DNA from: Gammaproteobacteria bacterium
GTDB lineage: Bacteria; Pseudomonadota; Gammaproteobacteria; Pseudomonadales; Azotimanducaceae
Assembly (NCBI GenBank): GCA_026706665.1
Contig: JAPOYI010000004.1
Location: forward strand, 1-46,641
Direction of reading: 5' to 3'
DNA length: 46,641 nt
Shown: positions 8,548-20,537 of the stretch, piece after piece
Numbering within the stretch: the first letter of the stretch is position 1
Layout of the letters: each line of letters opens with the position of its first letter
Program-made: the position numbers and the translations under genes
The notes under the pieces: generated by a model
What the model saw: the letters and a program-made list of their open reading frames with translations, nothing else
What the model was told of the DNA's origin: nothing
The model's database searches: none

Positions 8548-9180
8548 ATGACCCGCGTCTGGGATCTGCCGTTTCGGCTCTGGCACTGGGCGCTGGCGTC
8601 GAGCGTCCTGTTTTCCCTCTATACGGGATTGGCCGGGGATATCTCATTGATGGAGTGGCACCAGCGCTCGGGGTTCGTGGTCCTGGCGCTGCTGTTGTTC
8701 CGCGTGGGCTGGTGGGCATGGGGCGGCCGTTATGTCCGGCTGTCACAGTATCGGACCACCCCGCGCCATTTCATTCAGCATTTCGCCGGAACGGGCAAGG
8801 CGGACCCGCATACGTCGCCGGGTATCGTGATGGCCATCCTCGTGATCGTGGCCCTGACCGTGCAGGCCGGCACGGGGCTGTTCGCGACGGATGATATTTT
8901 CAACGAAGGTCCGCTGGTACGCCACGTAGGGAGCGACTTGTCGTCGACGATGACCTGGATACACCATCGCGTCTTCTGGGTCATCATCGCGCTCGTGACG
9001 ACTCACATCACCGCCAATGCGGTCTACGCGATGATGCGGGACCCCACACCGTTGGCCATATTCACGGGACGCAAGCCGCTGGATTTCCCGCCCACCGAGC
9101 AGCACCTGCTGCGAGCGCTATTCACCGCCGCTGGCGCTGCGCTCGTCGTGTACGGCGCGTTGGCATGGAGCGGCTATTAG
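8548..9180 (+). CDS. Cytochrome b561-type membrane protein
   Basis: A 210-residue protein with four to five hydrophobic helices, matching the small cytochrome b subunits of the Ni-Fe hydrogenase / b561 group. Candidate heme-binding histidines are His13 (RLWHW), His38 (EWHQR), His139/His140 (WIHHRVFW) and His153 (TTHITAN), lying in or near helices as expected for two b hemes. It would carry electrons between quinol and a periplasmic partner. The natural partner is the cytochrome c' gene that converges from the other side with 45 bp between. Such b/c' pairs are often neighbours. The 45-bp gap holds a direct repeat of agcagctacc. Confidence 0.88.
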   Translation: MTRVWDLPFRLWHWALASSVLFSLYTGLAGDISLMEWHQRSGFVVLALLLFRVGWWAWGGRYVRLSQYRTTPRHFIQHFAGTGKADPHTSPGIVMAILVIVALTVQAGTGLFATDDIFNEGPLVRHVGSDLSSTMTWIHHRVFWVIIALVTTHITANAVYAMMRDPTPLAIFTGRKPLDFPPTEQHLLRALFTAAGAALVVYGALAWSGY

Positions 9181-9225
9181 TTAGCAGCTACCAGCAGCTA
9201 CCAAGCCCGCCGGACATCGACGGAA

Positions 9226-9672
9226 TTACTTCTTGCGATAGTTGTCGTGGCAGCCCTTGCAGGCCTGGCCAAGCTTCTGGGCTGCGGCTCGCACGTCGCC
9301 TCCGTTTTCGGCAGCGGCGCGAATGCCGGCTCCCGCTTCCCTGAAGGCGTCGAGGCGTTCGGCGAAATCTTCGGGGTTCTCCCAGATGGCGGGCAACGCA
9401 TCGGTGTCATCGCCGCCGGAACCGGCAGGAAACAGCGTCGGGGTGATCTCGGCGAGTGACGCCAGGGCGACCGCATGCACCGAAAGGTGTTCTGAATGAT
9501 CGACTTTGCCCCTGAGGATGTCGAACAGCGCCTGCATGTGACCGCTGATCGCCCCCATCGTGTGGCTGCGGTAGTCGATATCGCCTTGCGAGGCGGCGCA
9601 GGGCAGTACAGTGACGAGCGCGGTCGCGCTGGCAAGTGCCCGGAGCGAAGCGAGCGGATTCGTGAAGGTCAT
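9226..9672 (-). CDS. Cytochrome c' (class II c-type cytochrome)
   Basis: A 148-residue exported heme protein. The N-terminus is hydrophobic with a plausible signal-peptide cut near Ala27 (CAASQG). The heme site is at the very C-terminus, CKGCH (Cys138, Cys141, His142), as in four-helix-bundle cytochromes c'. HTMGAISGHMQALFDILRG matches the family's first helix. It resides in the periplasm and would take electrons from, or bind NO or CO near, the neighbouring cytochrome b. The signal peptide and single CxxCH argue against a multiheme protein. Confidence 0.9.
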   Translation of the reverse strand: MTFTNPLASLRALASATALVTVLPCAASQGDIDYRSHTMGAISGHMQALFDILRGKVDHSEHLSVHAVALASLAEITPTLFPAGSGGDDTDALPAIWENPEDFAERLDAFREAGAGIRAAAENGGDVRAAAQKLGQACKGCHDNYRKK

Positions 9673-9755
9673 GGGGCTGTCCCGAATCGGAAGGAGTGCC
9701 GACCGTATACCTTGTCAGTTGGCGGCGCAAGACGCGTCAACGGGGAGCGATGACG

Positions 9756-10028
9756 TCAGCGGGAACCCTGGTTCCGGTTGAGTTCGCGCCGCGGTTTTCG
9801 TTCCACCGCATTGCGGCGGAAGTGCCCCACGATGCACTGTGTGGCGCCTCCCAGGAAACCGAGAATCAGGGCGGCGAGCAGCCACCAGAAGACGGGCACG
9901 GACGGCGTCTTGTAGTTCAGGACCTTTAGGCTGACCGGTGTCGCGTTGTCTGCCAGCAACAGCGCGGAGATGGCTACGAGACATATCGCCACAAAGAGCG
10001 TGAGGAGTGTCTTCAGCCGCCTCATCAA
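9756..10028 (-). CDS. lapA: LapA / DUF1049-family small membrane protein
   Basis: A 90-residue protein with two membrane helices (about residues 8-27 and 46-68) and a basic tail. This is the layout of LapA (DUF1049), which in E. coli works with LapB in control of lipopolysaccharide assembly. It follows ihfB on the same strand, the usual place for this gene in gammaproteobacteria. lapB normally follows but is not present here; the strand switches instead to cytochrome c'. The family call is from topology and position; the sequence is too short to give catalytic motifs. Confidence 0.82.
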   Translation of the reverse strand: MMRRLKTLLTLFVAICLVAISALLLADNATPVSLKVLNYKTPSVPVFWWLLAALILGFLGGATQCIVGHFRRNAVERKPRRELNRNQGSR

Positions 10029-10074
10029 ATCGGAATATGCGAGCCTACCGTGTAGTCAAGGCCTGGGTTCCGCG

Positions 10075-10383
10075 CTACGCGCCGGGTTTCCGGTCTGTGT
10101 TCACCCGGTCGCGCAGTTCCTTCCCGGGTTTGAAATGCGGGACGAATTTTCCGGTCAGGCCGACGGATTCCCCCGTTCGAGGGTTACGGCCGATCCTGGG
10201 CGCCCGATAGTGCAGGGAGAAGCTGCCGAAACCCCTGATCTCGATGCGGTTGCCACCGGCCAGCGTCTGGGACATGTGCTCGATCATGGTCTTTACGGCG
10301 AATTCGACATCCCGAGGGGACAGGTGTGGCTGATGCGCCGCGATGCGATCAATCAACTCCGACTTTGTCAGGTGGCGCGCCAC
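10075..10383 (-). CDS. ihfB: Integration host factor subunit beta
   Basis: A 102-residue HU/IHF-family DNA-bending protein. It has the family signature GRNPRTGE in the DNA-binding arm (about residues 70-77) and the start [14 protein letters not shown], typical of the beta subunit. IHF-beta pairs with IHF-alpha to bend DNA sharply at specific sites. It lies 21 bp after rpsA on the same strand, the standard gammaproteobacterial order. It is slightly longer than the E. coli protein (94 residues) at its C-terminus. Confidence 0.97.
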   Translation of the reverse strand: MARHLTKSELIDRIAAHQPHLSPRDVEFAVKTMIEHMSQTLAGGNRIEIRGFGSFSLHYRAPRIGRNPRTGESVGLTGKFVPHFKPGKELRDRVNTDRKPGA

Positions 10384-10404
10384 TGGTTCGTCGTTTTCGC
10401 TTTT

Positions 10405-12096
10405 CTAGTCGGATGCGTCCGTTTGCCTGTCCATCTGGCGCTTGATCAGGTCTCCCAGTGTCGTCGGGCCTCGCCTTTCGGCCTCTCTCGTGCGGTGCTC
10501 GCGCAGGTTCGCGCGCTCGTCGTCCTGTTCCTTCGCCTTGATCGAAACGCCGATATATCGGTTCTTGCGGTCGACGTTGATGATCTTCACGGTTACGGAC
10601 TGGCCTTCCTTCAGTTCGGTGCGGGCGTCTTCCACCCGGTCAACGCTGATCTCGGAGACCTTCAGCGTGCCTTCCACGCCCTCCGTCAACTCGATGACCG
10701 CTTCATTGGGCTGTACCGAGAGTACCGTTCCTTCGACGATGCTGCCCCGGTCGTTGGTATCGGTGTAGTCGATGAACGCGTTCTGGTCGAGTTGCTTGAT
10801 GCCGAGCGAAATCCGCTCCCGTTCGGCATCGATGGCCAGTATGACGGTTTCGAGTTCCTCGCCCTTGCTGTAACGGCGGACAGCAGTCTCCCCTGGCTCG
10901 TTCCAGGAGATGTCGGACAGGTACACGAGCCCGTCGATGCCCCCGTCGAGACCGATGAAGATCCCGAAATCGGTGATCGACTTGATGTGCCCGGTGATGC
11001 GCTGGCCCTTGCTGTACCTGAACGCGAACTCGTCCCATGGATTCTCGCGGCATTGCTTGATGCCGAGCGAGATACGGCGCCGCTCCTCGTCGATGTCGAG
11101 AATCATGACCTCGATCTGGTCGCCGACCGCGACGACCCTCGACGGGTGAATGTTCTTGTTCGTCCAGTCCATCTCGGAGACATGCACCAGACCTTCAACC
11201 CCTTCTTCGATTTCGGCGAAGCAGCCGTAGTCGGTGAGGTTCGTCACGACAGCCTGCACGCGGGTACGGGTCGGATACCGTCGGGAGAGGTTGACCCACG
11301 GGTCGTCACCGAGTTGCTTCATGCCGAGCGAGACGCGGTTTTTCTCGCGGTCGAACCGAAGGATCTTGATCTCCACCTCGTCGCCGACATTGACCATCTC
11401 GCTTGGATGCCTGATGCGCCGCCAGGCCATGTCGGTAATGTGCAACAGGCCGTCGATACCACCGAGGTCGACAAATGCGCCGTAGTCGGTGAGGTTCTTG
11501 ACGATCCCGTTCATGCGCTGGCCTTCCTGCAAGGAGGCCAGGAGCTCTTCGCGCTCGGCGCTGTTTTCGTCTTCGAGTACGGCGCGGCGGGAGACGACCA
11601 CGTTGTTGCGTCTCTGATCCAGCTTGATGACCTTGAATTCGAGAGTCTTGCCCTCAAGATGCGTGGTTTCTCGCAAGGGGCGAATGTCTACCAGCGAACC
11701 CGGCAAAAACGCGCGAATGTCGTTGATGTCGACGGTGAAACCGCCCTTGACCCGGCCGTTCAGCAGGCCCTTGATCGCCTTTCCGTTCTCGAACGCATCC
11801 TCGAGCATTTCCCAGCACTCCGCCCGGCGCGCCTTCTCGCGGGAAAGGCGGGTCGCGCCCCATCCATCGTCCACGACTTCCATCGCGACCTTGACCTGGT
11901 CGCCGATCTCGATCTCGAACTCGCCGCTCTCGGTGACGAACTGGCTACGTGGAATGACGCCTTCCGACTTCAGTCCCGCATGGATCACCACGACTTCGCT
12001 GTCGATGTCTACCACCGTACCGGTCACGATGGAGCCGGGCTCCATCTCCACGGTGTTCATGCTCTCTTCGAATAGCTCGGAAAAACTTTCTGCCAT
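10405..12096 (-). CDS. rpsA: 30S ribosomal protein S1
   Basis: A 563-residue protein with six S1 RNA-binding repeats starting near residues 22, 108, 192, 278, 364 and 451. Each has the pattern hydrophobic-G-x-V, a central aromatic/glycine segment and G-hydrophobic-hydrophobic-x-x-S/T. Repeats 3-5 carry the conserved LTDYGAF / LTDYGCF / ITDFGIF core. S1 helps the 30S subunit bind mRNA at initiation. E. coli S1 has 557 residues and the same number of repeats. It sits between cmk and ihfB, with about 70 bp to cmk that may hold a leader for S1 autoregulation, though no clear structure was seen. Confidence 0.98.
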   Translation of the reverse strand: MAESFSELFEESMNTVEMEPGSIVTGTVVDIDSEVVVIHAGLKSEGVIPRSQFVTESGEFEIEIGDQVKVAMEVVDDGWGATRLSREKARRAECWEMLEDAFENGKAIKGLLNGRVKGGFTVDINDIRAFLPGSLVDIRPLRETTHLEGKTLEFKVIKLDQRRNNVVVSRRAVLEDENSAEREELLASLQEGQRMNGIVKNLTDYGAFVDLGGIDGLLHITDMAWRRIRHPSEMVNVGDEVEIKILRFDREKNRVSLGMKQLGDDPWVNLSRRYPTRTRVQAVVTNLTDYGCFAEIEEGVEGLVHVSEMDWTNKNIHPSRVVAVGDQIEVMILDIDEERRRISLGIKQCRENPWDEFAFRYSKGQRITGHIKSITDFGIFIGLDGGIDGLVYLSDISWNEPGETAVRRYSKGEELETVILAIDAERERISLGIKQLDQNAFIDYTDTNDRGSIVEGTVLSVQPNEAVIELTEGVEGTLKVSEISVDRVEDARTELKEGQSVTVKIINVDRKNRYIGVSIKAKEQDDERANLREHRTREAERRGPTTLGDLIKRQMDRQTDASD

Positions 12097-12166
12097 GCGC
12101 TTCTCTTCGTCTTGTCCCTTGTCTTCTGTTTCTTTGATGTCGCCGGGTGACGGACAACCGTGCCCG

Positions 12167-12856
12167 TCACTCTCCTCTCCGCCCCCCGCTGCCTGTGAGC
12201 GAACGCTCGGCAGCGTGGCCGAGCACCTCCTCCACCACAGCCGAAATGGACATCTCGGTGGTGTCGATCATCACTGCGTCTTCGGCTGCTCGCAATGGAG
12301 AAACGGAGCGTGACCGGTCGCGCTCGTCGCGTGCCCGGAGGCTCGCGAAAAGGTCGCACAGCCTAACACTCGACCCCTTATCTATCAACTGCTTATGACG
12401 ACGGCGCGCGCGCTCTTCGACGCTCGCGTCGAGAAAAACCTTGAGCTCGGCGGCGGGGAATACCCTGGTGCCCATGTCGCGTCCATCCGCCACCAGTCCG
12501 GGGGGGCGCCGCATGCCGACCTGGACGATTCTGAGCGCATCGCGCACGGGTTTCAGGCGGGCGACGCGCGAGGAGCCGACGCTGATCGGCTCCTCGCGGA
12601 TCGCCCGTGTCACGTCGCAGCCATCGATGCGGATGTTGCCGGGCCTGATTTCGAAGACGAGCTGTCGCGTCATCAACTCAAGGGTGGAGTCATCGCCAAA
12701 GTCGATTCCCCGCTGGGCGGCCGCCCATGCGACCCCCCGGTAGAGCGCGCCGCTGTCCAGCAGGTGCCAGCCCAGCCGTTCGGCGACGAGGGTAGCCACG
12801 GTCCCCTTGCCGGAGCTGCTCGGGCCGTCGATGGCGATGACGGGAGAGCTAGCCAT
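12167..12856 (-). CDS. cmk: Cytidylate kinase
   Basis: A 229-residue nucleoside monophosphate kinase that phosphorylates CMP and dCMP with ATP. The P-loop is GPSSSGKGT (about residues 11-19), followed by [10 protein letters not shown] for CMP binding and [11 protein letters not shown]. The LID-like stretch has the arginine-rich [11 protein letters not shown]. The length is normal. Its start overlaps the end of tyrA by 8 bp, so translation of the two is probably coupled. In Pseudomonas the gene before cmk is a tyrA-aroA fusion; here it is tyrA alone. Confidence 0.97.
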   Translation of the reverse strand: MASSPVIAIDGPSSSGKGTVATLVAERLGWHLLDSGALYRGVAWAAAQRGIDFGDDSTLELMTRQLVFEIRPGNIRIDGCDVTRAIREEPISVGSSRVARLKPVRDALRIVQVGMRRPPGLVADGRDMGTRVFPAAELKVFLDASVEERARRRHKQLIDKGSSVRLCDLFASLRARDERDRSRSVSPLRAAEDAVMIDTTEMSISAVVEEVLGHAAERSLTGSGGRRGE

Positions 12857-13712
12857 CGAGGCGGACGCGCAAGTCGCGGGCTTTCGCGAGACGCCGCCGC
12901 AGCGCCGCCTTGTTGTCGTCGATGACGAGACGCGTACCGAGTTGTTTCGCGAGTCCCAGCGTTGCGTCCCGGTTCGCCTGCAGTATGTCGCTCCAGATGG
13001 TCGGGTCGGAAGCGGCGACGCGGCTCAGGTCGCGAAACCCGTCACCAATGTAGGCCTCTATCGCCTTTTCGTCGAGCCCTTCCAGGACCTCCATCAGGGC
13101 GAAGGCGACGAGATGTGGCAGGTGGCTCGTCGCGGCGATGATTCGATCATGCGCGCCGGGATCGTGCGACGCTACTATCGCGCCGATCCGCCGCCACCAC
13201 GATTCGACCGTCGCTACGGTTTCGGGATCGGTTTCTTCGACGGGCGTGATGATCACGGAGCGTCCCCGGAACAGGTCGGCGCGGGCGGCCCGCGCGCCGA
13301 CCTTCTCGGAACCTGCGATTGGATGGCACGGCACGAAATGCGGGGGCACCGCGCCGTCGTTGCGCAGACTGTCGACGACCATCGTCTTGACGCTGCCGAC
13401 ATCGAAGATGGGCACGCCCGGATAGCGCATGGCCGCGTCGGCGACCTGTTCGGCGATCTGGCTGACAGGAGTGGCGATGCAGACACCGGTCGGCTCAATG
13501 GACGTTTCGGGTCTCTCGACGATGCCGAGGGAACATGCCGTCGAGAGCGCCTCCGGATTCGAGTCGGTGCCGATGACGCGATCGAAAAGGCCTTGGGCGC
13601 GGGCGGCCAGTGCGAACGAGCCCCCGATCAGGCCCGTTCCCACTAGCAGCAAGGACGACGAGGAGGGCCGGTCCACAGGCAGGCCTGAGGCACGGCTGTG
13701 GGGCGCGTTCAT
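12849..13712 (-). CDS. tyrA: Prephenate dehydrogenase (monofunctional TyrA)
   Basis: A 287-residue NAD-dependent enzyme that turns prephenate into 4-hydroxyphenylpyruvate for tyrosine synthesis. The Rossmann motif is LLVGTGLIGGSFA (about residues 22-34). The catalytic region has DVGSVKT and CHPIAGSEKVG, whose His and Ser/Lys are typical of the family. There is no chorismate mutase domain before it and no EPSP synthase (AroA) domain after it; the next gene is cmk. It overlaps hisC by 4 bp and cmk by 8 bp. The 20-residue N-terminal lead before the Rossmann fold looks unconserved, so a later start is possible. Confidence 0.95.
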   Translation of the reverse strand: MNAPHSRASGLPVDRPSSSSLLLVGTGLIGGSFALAARAQGLFDRVIGTDSNPEALSTACSLGIVERPETSIEPTGVCIATPVSQIAEQVADAAMRYPGVPIFDVGSVKTMVVDSLRNDGAVPPHFVPCHPIAGSEKVGARAARADLFRGRSVIITPVEETDPETVATVESWWRRIGAIVASHDPGAHDRIIAATSHLPHLVAFALMEVLEGLDEKAIEAYIGDGFRDLSRVAASDPTIWSDILQANRDATLGLAKQLGTRLVIDDNKAALRRRLAKARDLRVRLDG

Positions 13713-14800
13713 ATCGCCTCGCGCAGAGCGGCGAGGAAGGATGCGTTTTCCTCCGCCAGCCCGATGGAAATGCGCAGGTGGCGGGGCATGCCGTAGTTCG
13801 CCACGGGACGGACGATGACCCCCCTCGCGAGCAGCGCGTTGTATATGGGTGCGGCATCCCGGCCACAGTCCATCGATACGAAGTTCCCGATCGAGGCGAT
13901 GTAGTCGATGCCCAGATCGTCGAGTCCCGCGGTGATCTGCTGCATGCCGGCATCATTGATCGCCCTGCTGGAATCGACGAAGTCATCGTCATCGAGCGCG
14001 GCTTCGGCCGCGGCGAGCGCCGCGCTCGAGGCATTGAATGGTTGCCGGATGCGGTTCATCAGGTCGGCGAACCCGGGTGTCGAAACGCTGTAGCCGATCC
14101 TCAGGCCCGCGAGCCCGTGGATCTTCGAGAACGTGCGCGTGACGATGAGGTTGGGAAACGAGGCCTGCAGGCGCACGCCGTCGGGGTAGTCGCTGCGGGT
14201 GATGTACTCGCAGTACGCTTCGTCCAGCACCGCCCAGACCGTTTGCGGCAGGGACTTCAGGAAGCCGACCAGCGAGTCGTGGTCAATCCAGGTACCAGTC
14301 GGATTGTTTGGGTTGGCGATGAAGACGATTCGCGTGGACGGGGTGATGCGTTCGCGCATGGCATCCAGGTCGTGGCCCCAATTCCGTGACGGGACGGCGA
14401 CCGGCACACCATGGGCCCCTGCGACGGCGGATGGATAGACCACGAAGCAATGCGCGTCGAAGATGCCCTCCGTTCCAGGTGAGATCGCGACTCGCGCGGC
14501 GAGTTCCAGGACATCGTTCGAACCGTTGCCGAGGGTGATCTGGTCGGTGCCCACGCCCAGCCGCTCGGACAATGCCCGCTTGAGACGATAGCCGCCGCCG
14601 TCCGGGTAGCGCGAGATTTCCCGAACGGCGCGTTCGATCGCGGCGCGCACGCCGGGGCCCGGCCCCCGGGGGTTCTCGTTGCTGGCGAGCTTGATGACGC
14701 TGGCGAGGCCGAGTTCGCGCGTTACTTCCTCGATCGGCTTGCCAGGTTGATACGCCGTCAGTCCCGCGACGCGCTCGTTGATGTTGTCGAGCCGCATCAA
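13709..14800 (-). CDS. hisC: Histidinol-phosphate / aromatic aminotransferase
   Basis: A 363-residue PLP aminotransferase. It has the start YQPGKPIEEVTRELG typical of HisC, SNENPRGPGP, the NPNNPTGT motif, and the PLP lysine in RTFSKIHGLAGLRIGY. In this gene order the homologue is often called hisC2 and works on prephenate or phenylpyruvate for phenylalanine and tyrosine as well as on histidinol phosphate. Its place between pheA and tyrA favours the aromatic role. It overlaps tyrA by 4 bp. A 60-bp gap separates it from pheA. Confidence 0.95.
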   Translation of the reverse strand: MMRLDNINERVAGLTAYQPGKPIEEVTRELGLASVIKLASNENPRGPGPGVRAAIERAVREISRYPDGGGYRLKRALSERLGVGTDQITLGNGSNDVLELAARVAISPGTEGIFDAHCFVVYPSAVAGAHGVPVAVPSRNWGHDLDAMRERITPSTRIVFIANPNNPTGTWIDHDSLVGFLKSLPQTVWAVLDEAYCEYITRSDYPDGVRLQASFPNLIVTRTFSKIHGLAGLRIGYSVSTPGFADLMNRIRQPFNASSAALAAAEAALDDDDFVDSSRAINDAGMQQITAGLDDLGIDYIASIGNFVSMDCGRDAAPIYNALLARGVIVRPVANYGMPRHLRISIGLAEENASFLAALREAI

Positions 14801-14860
14801 GGGGCGGCTTGGGCGGGGGTGAAAGACGGCATGCCCGAAGGGCTGACGGATTTCATGGCG

Positions 14861-15955
14861 CTAGAAGACGGCCTGGGGATAGGAGCCCAGCGAGCGGACT
14901 TCAGTGGCCACCGTGCGCACTTCTTCCAGCAATTTGGCGATCTCCTCGGTCTCTTCGTGGCCGTCGAAGTCGATGAAGAAGATGTAACTCCAGTTGCTCA
15001 CGCGGGACGGACGCGTCTCGATACGCGTCAGGTTGACGTCGTGACGTCGGAACGGCTCCAGCACGCGGTGCAGCGCACCCGACTCGTTGCGGGTGGACAC
15101 GAGGAGGGAGGTCTTGTCCTTGCCGCTCGGTCCGACGTTCTGATTGCCGATCACGAGAAACCGGGTCTTGTTGTCTGTTTCGTCCTCGATGTTCGCGGCA
15201 AGAACGCGCAGTCCGTAACGTTCCGCCGCCATTTCGCCGGCGATCGCCGCTGCGCCTTCGGTCCGGGCTGCGACCCGCGCCGCCTCGGCGTTGCTGACCA
15301 TGGGCGTGCGGGCGATGTTCGGATAGTGCCGGTCGAGCCAGCGCCGGCATTGCGCGAGCGATTGTTCGTGGGAATAGACGGTGGTGATGGCGTCTTCCTT
15401 TTCGAGCGACATGAAGGCGTGGTTGATCGACAGTTCAACTTCACCGCAAATCTTGAGGCGGGACGCCATGAAGCAGTCGAGGGTGTGATTGACCATGCCT
15501 TCGGTGCTGTTCTCGACGGGTACGACGCCGCAGTGCGCGGCGCCGGACTCGACCTCGCCAAATACGTCGTCAATGGAGTTCTGTGCCCGATTGCGCGCGA
15601 AATGCCCAAAGTGTTTCACCGCCGCCGCCTCGGTATAGGTGCCGGGGGGTCCGAGGTACGCGACGGTAAGCGGCTGTTCGAGGGACAGGCAACAGGACAT
15701 GATCTCCCTGAACAGGCGCCAGAGGTCACGGTCGGATAGTGGACCGGGGTTCTCTGCCAGCACGCGTTTCAGGATCTGGGCTTCCCGATCCGGTCGATAG
15801 AACACGGTCGCTTGATCGGTGTCCCCGGTGGCCTTGATTTGCGCCACCTGCTTCGCGCCGGCGGCCCGCTCGTTCAGAAGCCGCACGATGTCGCGATCTA
15901 TCGCGTCGATCCGCGCCCGTACGGCGTCCAGCTCTTCCCCTGCTTCTTCGCTCAT
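14861..15955 (-). CDS. pheA: Chorismate mutase / prephenate dehydratase (P-protein)
   Basis: A 364-residue bifunctional enzyme of phenylalanine synthesis. Residues 1-90 form an AroQ-type chorismate mutase (LDAVRARIDAIDRDIVRLLNER). Residues about 96-275 are prephenate dehydratase (AYLGPPGTYTEAAA, VPVENSTEGMVNHTLD, and the catalytic TRF in DNKTRFLVIG). Residues about 285-360 are an ACT domain (TSLLVSTRNESGALHRVL and the phenylalanine-sensing ESRP-like IETRPSR). Feedback inhibition by phenylalanine is therefore expected. Its start overlaps the end of serC by 4 bp. Confidence 0.97.
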   Translation of the reverse strand: MSEEAGEELDAVRARIDAIDRDIVRLLNERAAGAKQVAQIKATGDTDQATVFYRPDREAQILKRVLAENPGPLSDRDLWRLFREIMSCCLSLEQPLTVAYLGPPGTYTEAAAVKHFGHFARNRAQNSIDDVFGEVESGAAHCGVVPVENSTEGMVNHTLDCFMASRLKICGEVELSINHAFMSLEKEDAITTVYSHEQSLAQCRRWLDRHYPNIARTPMVSNAEAARVAARTEGAAAIAGEMAAERYGLRVLAANIEDETDNKTRFLVIGNQNVGPSGKDKTSLLVSTRNESGALHRVLEPFRRHDVNLTRIETRPSRVSNWSYIFFIDFDGHEETEEIAKLLEEVRTVATEVRSLGSYPQAVF

Positions 15956-17037
15956 CGGTGTTCCGCCTCAAACGCGGCCATGAAGTCTATCAATGCATCC
16001 ACGCCCTCTTCAGGCATCGCATTGTAGATGCTCGCCCGCATGCCCCCAACGCTCCGGTGTCCCTTCAGGTTCAACAACCCGTGCGTCTCGGCGGCACTCA
16101 GGAACGCCTCGTCCAGCGCCTCGTCGGCGAGCGTGAACGCCACGTTCATCCAGGAGCGGTTGCGCTTCGCCACGGGGCACCGGTAGAAGTTGCTTCGGTC
16201 CAAGGCGGCGTAGAGCTTGCTCGCCTTTCGCTCGTTGACTCCGGCGATGGCGCTAACGCCGCCCTGCTCCTTGAGCCATTGCAGGACGAGACCCGTCAGG
16301 TACCAGGCGTAGGTGGACGGCGTGTTCAGCATGGAACCGTCAGCCGATGCATGGGCGCCGTAGTCGAGCATGCTTGGCGTGTTTGGGCGCGCCCGTCCGA
16401 TCAGGTCCTTGTGCGCAACCACGACGGTTATGCCGGCGGGCCCAAGATTCTTCTGGGCGCTGGCATAGATGAGGCCGAACCTGTCGACGGTGAGCGGCCT
16501 CGACATCAGTGTGGACGACAGGTCGGCAACCAGTGGCGTGTCGCCCGTATTCGGATACTCGTGAAACTCGACCCCGCCGATGGTTTCGTTCCCCGTGATG
16601 TGCACGTACGCCGAGCCGGGACTCAGTCGCCAGGTTTCCGGGGGTGGCACATGGTTGAAGTTGTCCTCTTCGGAGGAAGCGGCCACGTTCACACGGCACA
16701 GTCTGCGCGCCTCGGCGATGGCCTTGGTGCCCCACAGGCCGGTGTGCACGTAGTCGACCACGGAGTCTTCATCCGCCAGGTTGATGGGCACCATGGCGAA
16801 CTGCAGGGTGGCACCCCCCTGCAGGAACAGCACGGCGTAGTCGTCGCTGACATCCAGCAGTTCGCGAAAGTCCGCCTCTGCCCGTTCGGCAATCTCGACG
16901 AACTCGGGGCTCCGGTGGCTCATTTCCATTACCGACAAGCCGCGGCCCCGGTAGTCGAGCATCTCTTCCCGGGCGCGCTCAAGCACGGGTTCTGGAAGGG
17001 TCGCCGGACCGGGGGAGAAGTTGTAGACGCGCGGCAT
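15952..17037 (-). CDS. serC: Phosphoserine aminotransferase
   Basis: A 361-residue PLP enzyme that makes 3-phosphoserine (and serves in pyridoxal-phosphate synthesis). The start VYNFSPGPATLPEPVLERA and the motif GRGLSVMEMSHRS are diagnostic. The PLP lysine is in YASAQKNLGPAG. The C-terminal KGHRSVGGMRASIYNAM binds the substrate phosphate. The length matches the family. It lies 17 bp after gyrA and overlaps pheA by 4 bp, so the gyrA-serC-pheA-hisC-tyrA-cmk run could be read as one long operon. Confidence 0.98.
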   Translation of the reverse strand: MPRVYNFSPGPATLPEPVLERAREEMLDYRGRGLSVMEMSHRSPEFVEIAERAEADFRELLDVSDDYAVLFLQGGATLQFAMVPINLADEDSVVDYVHTGLWGTKAIAEARRLCRVNVAASSEEDNFNHVPPPETWRLSPGSAYVHITGNETIGGVEFHEYPNTGDTPLVADLSSTLMSRPLTVDRFGLIYASAQKNLGPAGITVVVAHKDLIGRARPNTPSMLDYGAHASADGSMLNTPSTYAWYLTGLVLQWLKEQGGVSAIAGVNERKASKLYAALDRSNFYRCPVAKRNRSWMNVAFTLADEALDEAFLSAAETHGLLNLKGHRSVGGMRASIYNAMPEEGVDALIDFMAAFEAEHR

Positions 17038-17054
17038 CTGGCTTGTCGCGGCGG

Positions 17055-19667
<2,613 letters not shown>

Positions 19668-19840
19668 GGGGGTGGCGTTGTCTAACCGTTGGGATTGCTC
19701 GGAATTTTACCACGAACGGCTGCGCGGTCGGGGCGTTTCGAGGGCGTTTCACACCGCTCTGACGGCGATACGGGCGAAGCGTTTGGGCACCTTCCGGACT
19801 GCTCGAATGGCACGATGCCCGCGCCGCCGGTGGTCCGTCG

Positions 19841-20239
19841 TCAGTTCCTGGCGTCGAGCCGGGCCAAGCTTCCATCCCAGCCCAGAATCCGCTCGTCCGC
19901 GGTGGCCAGAGTGTGTCCGTCCAATGCCGTCGAGACGATGATGCGGTCGGCCGGGTCGAGGTGGAACTTCTCGAGTCGATTGGCACGGATGCCTATTTCC
20001 CCGTCAACGGGAATCTCGATCAGGCCATCCTCCATCAAGGCCGCGCGCCATGAACCGATGTCGCGTAGCAGGTTTATGCGCCCCCTCTCCTGCAACATGG
20101 CGACTTCCCAGAATGAGAACGCCGATACGGCCAGGTCGGTCTGTCGCAACGCTCGATCGATCCGTTGCCGACAATGGGGGCCGATTCGTTCAGCGCCTGA
20201 TCTGGACCAGAGCAGGACATGCGTGTCCAGCAGAATCAC
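19841..20239 (-). CDS. vapC: VapC-like PIN-domain toxin
   Basis: A 132-residue PIN-domain ribonuclease. The acidic active-site residues are Asp5 (LLDTHVLLW), Glu45 (SFWEVAML), Asp98 (LDPADRII) and Asp115 (LATADERIL). The frame is open to 20278, but the GTG at 20239 starts just before the PIN motif and its first bases overlap the antitoxin stop (gtga), the usual arrangement for coupled toxin-antitoxin genes. I therefore prefer this start. VapC enzymes cut tRNA or rRNA when freed from the antitoxin. All active-site residues are kept, so it is probably functional. Confidence 0.9.
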   Translation of the reverse strand: MILLDTHVLLWSRSGAERIGPHCRQRIDRALRQTDLAVSAFSFWEVAMLQERGRINLLRDIGSWRAALMEDGLIEIPVDGEIGIRANRLEKFHLDPADRIIVSTALDGHTLATADERILGWDGSLARLDARN

Positions 20240-20496
20240 GGGTTGAGTACGCGGTCGGGATCCGAATCGACTTCCCATTCGACATCAATCGGGGAGACGA
20301 TGTCGCCGAGGATTTGGAGGTTGCCCCGATCCGCGCCGAACCATGCATCGGGCGCTTTCCGGTATGCGACCAGTTTGGCCGTCGGGCGGCCGTTCTTGGT
20401 GACGACGATCTCTTGGCCGCTTTCAGCCACCTCGTCCATCAGCTTCAGGCACTTGGCCTTGAACTCGGACGCCTTCATGGTCCTGTGTTCGGTCAT
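20236..20496 (-). CDS. Phd/YefM-family antitoxin
   Basis: An 86-residue antitoxin of the Phd/YefM fold. The N-terminal part KASEFKAKCLKLMDEVAESG, followed by VVTKNGRPTAKLVAYR, is the typical DNA-binding and dimer region. The C-terminal half (from about residue 50) would wrap around the PIN toxin encoded next. Its stop codon overlaps the toxin start. Phd-type antitoxins paired with PIN toxins are common, although such pairs are also called VapBC. A short palindrome lies 42 bp upstream. Confidence 0.9.
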   Translation of the reverse strand: MTEHRTMKASEFKAKCLKLMDEVAESGQEIVVTKNGRPTAKLVAYRKAPDAWFGADRGNLQILGDIVSPIDVEWEVDSDPDRVLNP

Positions 20497-20537
20497 TGGG
20501 GTTTCACCAAGCCCTCTCGTCAGCAGTCAATGTGACC

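Noticed and set aside
9946-12075. A 709-codon open frame antisense to rpsA and ihfB
   Set aside because: It runs opposite to two certain genes; long antisense frames are common in GC-rich DNA, and its product matches no family.
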